A stretch of DNA of 64,000 nucleotides from Sulfuriferula nivalis (lineage in GTDB: Bacteria > Pseudomonadota > Gammaproteobacteria > Burkholderiales > Sulfuriferulaceae), in contig NZ_AP021881.1 in the NCBI RefSeq assembly GCF_009937995.1, positions 1,240,001 to 1,304,000 on the forward strand. The letters are read 5' to 3'. The stretch's first letter is position 1, and every line of letters starts with the position of its first letter. The notes beneath the pieces are model-generated. The model ran no database searches, had not been told where the DNA came from, and saw nothing but the letters and a program-made list of their open reading frames with translations. The translations under genes were made by a program, and so were the position numbers. Below are positions 59,257-64,000 of the stretch, one piece after another.

Positions 59257-60723
59257 TTATTTCCCGAGAAATGCAGCTAGTTTATCCTTAATAAAAGGAA
59301 GTGCTTCGGCAGGTGTTTTATGATTCGGCACCTCAGCCATGGTGCCATTCACTAGATTTTCAATATGATCCTCAATGCACGCACATACATTCTCCGTGTT
59401 TTCAGCAAGAGCTAATGGAGGAAGATGAGTGGCCGCCTCATGCAAAGCTTTCTGGAATCCGTTAAGCGGAGCATTGAGTGCAGCCTGAAGCTCGCTGTCA
59501 GATATGGTATACGGCAAAGGGGTTACAGTTGCTGGCCCGTCATTACTGGGGCTATCCAGATTCAGAACGCTTTCTAAGTCGGGTGCGACTGCATCTCGAT
59601 TAGTAAGCGAACCACCAAGATTAAAACAATTTCGCACGGTTGCGATGATGGAGGTGTGGTCAAATGGATAAGGTGGCCCATTGTGGGGGAGGTTGTCATT
59701 CGGAGCGGCCCGCAATATTGTACCTTGCTTAATATAGGGCGAAACCAGTACTGCGGGCACACGCACTCCATAGCGATCAAACCCAAATGGTTGTGCATTG
59801 GTATTGTCAGGAGGGACAGCCGTAGGTGGTGGCACATGATCATAGCAACCCCCATGTTCGTCATATGTAATGATGAGTAAGGTTTTATGCCAAGTTGGTG
59901 AGTTTCTAACGGCATTGTAAACGTCGGCAATCAGCTCCTCTCCCATCCCGACGTTGTGAGGTGGGTGCTGGTCATTTGGCAGCTTCACATCAGGAAAGTA
60001 GCGGGGTTCGATGAACGAATACGCAGGAAGCCTCCCGTTTTTAGCATCCTCCTTGAAGTCATCAAAAGAATGAAAGTTTTCAAGGTGGGGCCACAAATTA
60101 CTCAAGGTAAGCGTCTGTGGAAAATCGTGGAAATAAATTCCCCAATGTTTATTGGCTTCATTCAGCCTATTGAAAATCGTGTTCATTAAGTATGGGAAAT
60201 GGCTAGGTGAATTGTTTTCATATCCGTTAGCCGTCCCTGTATGCAGAAAAAATCGATTCGGCCATGTTTGGCAAGGTGCGGAAGCGAACCACTGGTCACA
60301 TACGGCAAATTGTTTTGCTAACTGGCTTATAACTGGAACTTGAGCCTGTGTGTAATGATGCATGATAGGTTTGGGTTTGTAATTTGCCGCAGGCTCGGCG
60401 TTTTGCCTGACATAGTTGTTAACAAACCCATTCATGGATGGAGGCTGGTTTCCGGGCTTGCCATTAAGGCCAAACAATTGCATATTTATGTCCACCCAAA
60501 GCTCCCCTGGATCGGGGGTTGGGATAGACATAGATTCAGAATCAGTTGCAAGGCTACTCCACACAGGGATATCAGGCTGATCCTGAAGTGGATTTGATTC
60601 GTCTCCATTCAGCCCATCGAATGTATTATTTGAGGGGTAAAGTTTCCCAAGCATGCTGTCAAACGAGCGATTCTCAAGCATAAGAACAACGATGTGTTCA
60701 ATTTTGCTAGATAAATTTCCCAT
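59257..60723 (-). CDS. Phosphoesterase-family protein (phospholipase C / acid phosphatase type, 488 aa)
   Basis: The family motif IEHIVVLMLENRSFDSMLGK lies at the N-terminus (ENRSFD carries metal ligands). It is followed by CDQWFASAPCQTWPNRFFLH near 145, IITYDEHGGCYDHVPPP near 285, YGVRVPAVLVSPYIKQG near 320 and PYPFDHTSIIATVRNCF near 350. These enzymes split phosphate esters or phospholipids. No signal peptide is visible, unlike the exported members, so location is uncertain. It is about 488 aa, the usual size for AcpA-like proteins. The stop is at 59257. No operon partner. Confidence 0.9.
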   Translation of the reverse strand: MGNLSSKIEHIVVLMLENRSFDSMLGKLYPSNNTFDGLNGDESNPLQDQPDIPVWSSLATDSESMSIPTPDPGELWVDINMQLFGLNGKPGNQPPSMNGFVNNYVRQNAEPAANYKPKPIMHHYTQAQVPVISQLAKQFAVCDQWFASAPCQTWPNRFFLHTGTANGYENNSPSHFPYLMNTIFNRLNEANKHWGIYFHDFPQTLTLSNLWPHLENFHSFDDFKEDAKNGRLPAYSFIEPRYFPDVKLPNDQHPPHNVGMGEELIADVYNAVRNSPTWHKTLLIITYDEHGGCYDHVPPPTAVPPDNTNAQPFGFDRYGVRVPAVLVSPYIKQGTILRAAPNDNLPHNGPPYPFDHTSIIATVRNCFNLGGSLTNRDAVAPDLESVLNLDSPSNDGPATVTPLPYTISDSELQAALNAPLNGFQKALHEAATHLPPLALAENTENVCACIEDHIENLVNGTMAEVPNHKTPAEALPFIKDKLAAFLGK

Positions 60724-60935
60724 GTTTATTCCTTTATGATTAAAAATGGCTTATGCCATTAAGCCGCGATATCATATTAAACAACTAAACCATTGCTTTT
60801 GCTGACGGAAGTCGGATGAGGTATAAAAAAGGCCTGTATTTCTTCAATGCTTGGAATGTTTTCACTTGCCAGCGGTAAATCTTAACGTCTGCCGCAGCCA
60901 ATGCCTTATCCTTCTTGGCATCTTCGTCGTAATCA
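60724..60935 (-). other. Intergenic stretch before the hydrolase fragment
   Basis: No intact gene. The minus strand from about 60935 to 60800 stays open and reads DAKKDKALAAADVKIYRWQV, which may be a further decayed piece of the hydrolase locus. Confidence 0.35.
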
Positions 60936-61154
60936 TCACCCAAGTGCTAATTTAACTTCACGACCAATTTCATCAAGCAGCGCTTTCGACTGATCCAGAA
61001 TACCGGACATCCAGGCGAATCCGTGAATCGTGCCAGTGTACAGGCGGAATTTCACCGGAACACCGCTGTTCATCAGCCTGTCAGCATAGTTACGGCCATC
61101 ATCTGAAAATGGATCAAACTCTGCCGAAATTATGAATGCTGGTTGTTGAGGCTC
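60936..61154 (-). pseudogene. C-terminal fragment of an alpha/beta hydrolase (fold-3/HSL type)
   Basis: The frame reads EPQQPAFIISAEFDPFSDDG then GVPVKFRLYTGTIHGFAWMS and ends DEIGREVKLALG. The catalytic Asp (EFDPF) and His (GTIHGF) motifs of hormone-sensitive-lipase-type esterases are present, but the Ser part is absent. It is cut at 61154, where a fragment of the XRE regulator gene begins. Confidence 0.8.
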
Positions 61155-61374
61155 ATCGAAAATCGAACCAGTACTACGATTTATTAAATCGGATGGCGAG
61201 CTTGGTGCCAGTATGCCTGTTTCGGCTTTTGTGGCTGATCAGGAGCTTCAGTGATTCATTATTGATCTCTATCAAAAACTGACACATAGAAATTTGCTGG
61301 GGCAGCCTGTGGCTTATCAGGATCTAAATGAATATGCTGCACTTGCTGTAAGAAATTTGGATGAGTGAATATAT
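61155..61374 (+). pseudogene. 3' fragment of a second XRE regulator gene
   Basis: It aligns with 56203-56422: SKIEPVLRFIKSDGELGASM and LTHRNLLGQPVAYQ counterparts are visible (CGAAAATCGAACCAG, TTAAATCGGATGGCGAGC). An in-frame TGA follows ADQELQ, so even the fragment is damaged. Similarity continues through the terminator at 61390. Confidence 0.8.
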
Positions 61375-61389
61375 ATTTGATTAATTGTG

Positions 61390-61444
61390 ACCTCCCCTTT
61401 ATGGGGAGGTTTCTTATTAATAGCCCCCTTTGAATGGGGCTATT
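61390..61444 (+). terminator. Terminator and second hairpin of the XRE gene fragment
   Basis: ACCTCCCC-TTTAT-GGGGAGGT is identical to 56436-56456. The second hairpin (AGCCCC/GGGGCT) differs from its partner by a compensated base pair. Confidence 0.8.
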
Positions 61445-61491
61445 ATCTGATATGGCTTGAAAGGTCTGCTACTGTTTAATATCGCCACGTG

Positions 61492-61600
61492 CGTATTCTG
61501 GTGAAAACCGCCACCTGTAATGCTCTCAAACCTGCCACTCATTATTTTCCAAAGCAGCCACTTGAAATGACTCACCTAGCCAGCAGTAAAAGCTGATTGG
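61492..61600. mobile_element. Solo IS21-like terminal end (remnant)
   Basis: GTGCGTATTCTGGTGAAAAC then CGCCACC, CTGCCAC and AGCCACTT repeats match 11331-11460 and 50068. No transposase gene is attached. Confidence 0.5.
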
Positions 61601-61799
61601 CAATGGAGCATGGGTGTGTCTGGTAATATGTCGAAAGCAGTCGTAGAATGGCTCTGGAATCTGAAGTTTTTAATGTCGCTTACGTGCCTTCAGCGGCAGG
61701 TCGAGGTGTAAAATATACAGCATGAAAGCAGACGGTTGTGACTGACAACCTGACTCAGAGCGACCATTTAGAAATTTTCCGCATAGTAGACAGTCATTA

Positions 61800-62870
61800 A
61801 TGAATTTAATCGCCAAAAAGATAAAAATGAAGCAAGTCGCCTGTGTTATTTTTGGATGGTTGGTCCTGCTTATTAGCAATGCTCAAGGCGCAGATGAAGT
61901 GTTTCCGTCAGGTAGTTTCCCCTGTGACTTACTCTCCGATCAGCTCCATTCAGGTGAATCCTTACCTGGTCATCAATTGATTTCGACTGATATCGCATTG
62001 AAGAATGACAGTCATTTGCGCTTGGACAAAGACGTGGGCAACGGATGGTCATTGGAGAGCGTTGTCAACGGGAACCTGCACTGCCAAATTCCAACTCTTT
62101 ATCATGCAACCAGCAGTGGACGGGAGAAAATCGCAATGCCACAAGAATTTGCTGGAGGAGAGGGCGAACTTTGCCAAGGATATGTCGTCCGCCTTGCAAG
62201 CCTGAACGAAGTTCCGGCATTGCTTGAAGAAACGATCTGGGGTAGCAACTCTATTGACAAGACAGTTATCCACCTCACATTAAAGACAAATACGGGATGG
62301 GCTCGAACTTGTTCAATTACTATCTTGGCGAAGCGTCGCTATACTGTGATGGATCAATTCTGCGATGGGAACTATTGTGATGCCTTGGCAAGTATTGCTC
62401 CAAATCTCTCCGATCTTCGACACGCCAATGAAAATGGCGTAGACCAGCCTAGCAATCCAAGCGATCTGGATTTGAGAGGCACTAAACGAGACACTTTCAT
62501 GAATATGGTGCGGATAGCCGAGAAACAAGGGATTAAGCAAGATTTTGAAATACCGACTCTCGGTAAAAAACACGTACCTAGCATCTACAGCGATCGCACG
62601 TTTGTAGGATGGGACACGCAGCTTGTTCCTATTGTTTTAGATGGACACATATTTCTTGGCAAGATAGGTACGGCAGGATTTGGCACCCACTATGGTTCCG
62701 CAGATGTGCTTGCAGTCTACAAACTTTCTGGTGATCACCTTAAACCGGTTGCAGGATTCTGTCTCGATGTTGCAAGCAAAATTGTTGATAAAGTTATTGT
62801 GAATAATTCACCCGATTCAGTATCTTCAAAAACTCCCCTTATGAGACATAAAAATCCTAAAGCTCATTGA
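61800..62870 (+). CDS. Hypothetical exported protein (356 aa)
   Basis: The first ATG (61800) gives MNLIAKKIKMKQVACVIFGW; an ATG at 61827 gives a shorter and more usual signal peptide (MKQVACVIFGWLVLLISNAQ then GADE). Neither start has a clear ribosome-binding site. The mature part has Cys in FPCDLLSDQ, LHCQIPT, GELCQGY, RTCSITI and QFCDGNYCD, suggesting several disulfides in the periplasm. It ends with a basic Lys/Pro tail. I do not recognise the family. Confidence 0.65.
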   Translation: MNLIAKKIKMKQVACVIFGWLVLLISNAQGADEVFPSGSFPCDLLSDQLHSGESLPGHQLISTDIALKNDSHLRLDKDVGNGWSLESVVNGNLHCQIPTLYHATSSGREKIAMPQEFAGGEGELCQGYVVRLASLNEVPALLEETIWGSNSIDKTVIHLTLKTNTGWARTCSITILAKRRYTVMDQFCDGNYCDALASIAPNLSDLRHANENGVDQPSNPSDLDLRGTKRDTFMNMVRIAEKQGIKQDFEIPTLGKKHVPSIYSDRTFVGWDTQLVPIVLDGHIFLGKIGTAGFGTHYGSADVLAVYKLSGDHLKPVAGFCLDVASKIVDKVIVNNSPDSVSSKTPLMRHKNPKAH

Positions 62871-62968
62871 TTGGTTTGGGTTGTATAGGAGAAATTTGTT
62901 TCACTTAATTGGCTTCCCTATTACGGACGTTCGCCAAGGGCAGCAATGTCTCGGTATGCGACAGTCTC

Positions 62969-64000
62969 GTAAGCGTCCAGCCCAGCCACTCCAATCCCTT
63001 CACTACTTATGGTAGTTCATTTTTAAACGGCAGCAATTCATCAATCTGGCTATTAGGCCAGACCGGTAATTTTTCCAACGTATCTTTGAGCCATGCATAG
63101 GGTTCCAAGCCATTGAGCTTGGCGGTAGCCAACAAACTCTGAATCGCTGCAGCGCGTTTGCCTGCACGTTCTGAGCCTGCGAACAGCCAATTCTTTTTGC
63201 CGATGGCAATGGGTCGTATCGCATTTTCGACTGGGTTGTTATCAATAGGCAAGATGCCGCTGTCCGCATAGCGTATCAGTGCTGGCCAACGCTTGATGCT
63301 GTAATCCAACGCGCGGGCTGTGCCGCTGCCATCGGCCACTTTGACGCGAGTCTGGATTAACCAGTCATGCAGTTCGCCCAATAACGGTTTTGCCTGAGTC
63401 TGGCGCAACTGCAAACGACCTGCCGCATCCAGCTTGTCCGCAGCCTGCTCAATGGCATAGAGTGCCGCGATACGCTGCAGCGCAGCCGCTGCAATTGGAC
63501 TTTGGTTGGCCGCATGCAAATCAAAGAACTTCCGACGTGCATGTGCGAAGCATGCCAGCTCAGTGATGCCTTGGGTAAATAACGCTTTATAACCAGCGTA
63601 ATCGTCAACCATCAAGTGTCCTTGCCAACCTGCCAGAAAGTGCCGCGCATGCAATCCCTGTCGCCCTGGCTGATAGTCAAACACCACGATAGGCGGTGCG
63701 GATGAAGGGGATGCCAAATCACCCGTGCGGTAAGCCCACAGATAAGCTTTCTTGGTTTTGCCCGCCCCGGGGTCTAATTGTGGCACTGGCGTTTCATCCG
63801 CATGCAATACACTGCGTGCCAGCAGTAATTCAGTGAGCCTGTCGACCAACGGTTGCAACGCTACCCCCACACGTCCGACCCACTCCGCCAAGGTGGAACG
63901 CGCCAGGGTCACCTGGCTGCGCTGGGCAATGTGTTCTATACGGTAGAGCGGTAAATGATCAACGAATTTACTGATCATCACCCACGCCAGCAAACCTGAT
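62969..64000 (-). mobile_element. IS66-family insertion sequence, copy 5 (runs off window)
   Basis: Same element, minus orientation, starting at its GTAAGCG end after ACAGTCTC (62961-62968, the expected target duplication if the element is complete). Only the 3' part of tnpC lies in the window. Confidence 0.95.
63007..64000 (-). CDS. tnpC: IS66 family transposase TnpC, copy 5 (C-terminal part)
   Basis: The sequence is identical to the C-terminal 330 residues of the other copies, including all three DDE residues. The frame is open to the window edge. Confidence 0.95.
   Translation of the reverse strand, partial: SGLLAWVMISKFVDHLPLYRIEHIAQRSQVTLARSTLAEWVGRVGVALQPLVDRLTELLLARSVLHADETPVPQLDPGAGKTKKAYLWAYRTGDLASPSSAPPIVVFDYQPGRQGLHARHFLAGWQGHLMVDDYAGYKALFTQGITELACFAHARRKFFDLHAANQSPIAAAALQRIAALYAIEQAADKLDAAGRLQLRQTQAKPLLGELHDWLIQTRVKVADGSGTARALDYSIKRWPALIRYADSGILPIDNNPVENAIRPIAIGKKNWLFAGSERAGKRAAAIQSLLATAKLNGLEPYAWLKDTLEKLPVWPNSQIDELLPFKNELP

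Noticed and set aside
59051-59323. 90-codon frame after the Sel1-NHL gene
   Set aside because: It overlaps repeat modules and the end of the phosphoesterase gene on the other strand. No ribosome-binding site.
1-64000. CRISPR arrays
   Set aside because: No regularly spaced short direct repeats with unique spacers were seen. Repeats present are IS copies, IS ends and dispersed palindromes.

Overview
The window looks like an accessory, insertion-sequence-rich stretch of a Gram-negative chromosome. Signal peptides, outer-membrane and TonB-type proteins, an ETF/ETF-quinone oxidoreductase cluster, dmeRF metal efflux and betaproteobacterial-style small proteins suggest a betaproteobacterium (perhaps Nitrosomonadales-like). 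Genus cannot be told from the sequence. All function names below rest on reading motifs by eye.

Layout. 1-6.2 kb: minus-strand membrane and WD40-type genes, a mosaic of gene fragments and the first of five IS66-family copies. 6.65-10.75 kb: a roughly 1.1 kb protein-poor, hairpin-dense stretch ending in a minus-strand terminator (candidate large structured ncRNA), then an unknown 229-aa gene, a 72-aa gene and a large serine recombinase whose reading frame runs into the 3' end of a tRNA-Arg(ACG) gene. 11.8-15.2 kb: a second copy of the 397-aa membrane gene, a TonB-like protein and an exported alpha/beta hydrolase. 15.4-18.5 kb: small membrane genes around an IS3-family element, with loose ends of the same IS outside them. 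19.3-26.7 kb: small same-strand genes separated by attC-like sites, with no integron integrase (CALIN-like), invaded by two IS91-family elements forming a perfect 2,449-bp inverted repeat around one attC-bounded cassette. 26.9-34.6 kb: the best-preserved metabolic block, ETF-QO and a LysR regulator divergent from etfB-etfA-ferredoxin/flavodoxin reductase, then a CorA-type transporter and small proteins. 34.7-41.5 kb: two IS66 copies, one in the fourth codon of a DUF2252 gene and one splitting a DUF4337 gene. 41.7-50 kb: dmeRF, an OprB-like porin with a long leader, a TetR/DUF1348 divergent pair and a hipBA module. 50-56.5 kb: a second serine-recombinase element, broken by IS66. 56.6-64 kb: a Sel1-NHL fusion protein, a phosphoesterase, gene fragments, an exported protein and a fifth, incomplete IS66.

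How it fits together. Electron flow from flavin dehydrogenases to quinone (EtfAB, ETF-QO, reductase) under a LysR regulator is the clearest housekeeping function, and metal efflux (DmeRF) the clearest stress function. Most of the rest is mobile DNA. The IS66 copies that can be compared are the same length (2,488 bp), appear identical, and the four complete ones have intact 8-bp target duplications, so they are recent. Several dispersed non-coding repeats (solo IS21-like ends, palindromic 50-mers, and 60-300-bp repeats) fill the intergenic regions. The most promising unexplained item is the structured RNA candidate beside the tRNA-Arg serine-recombinase element.
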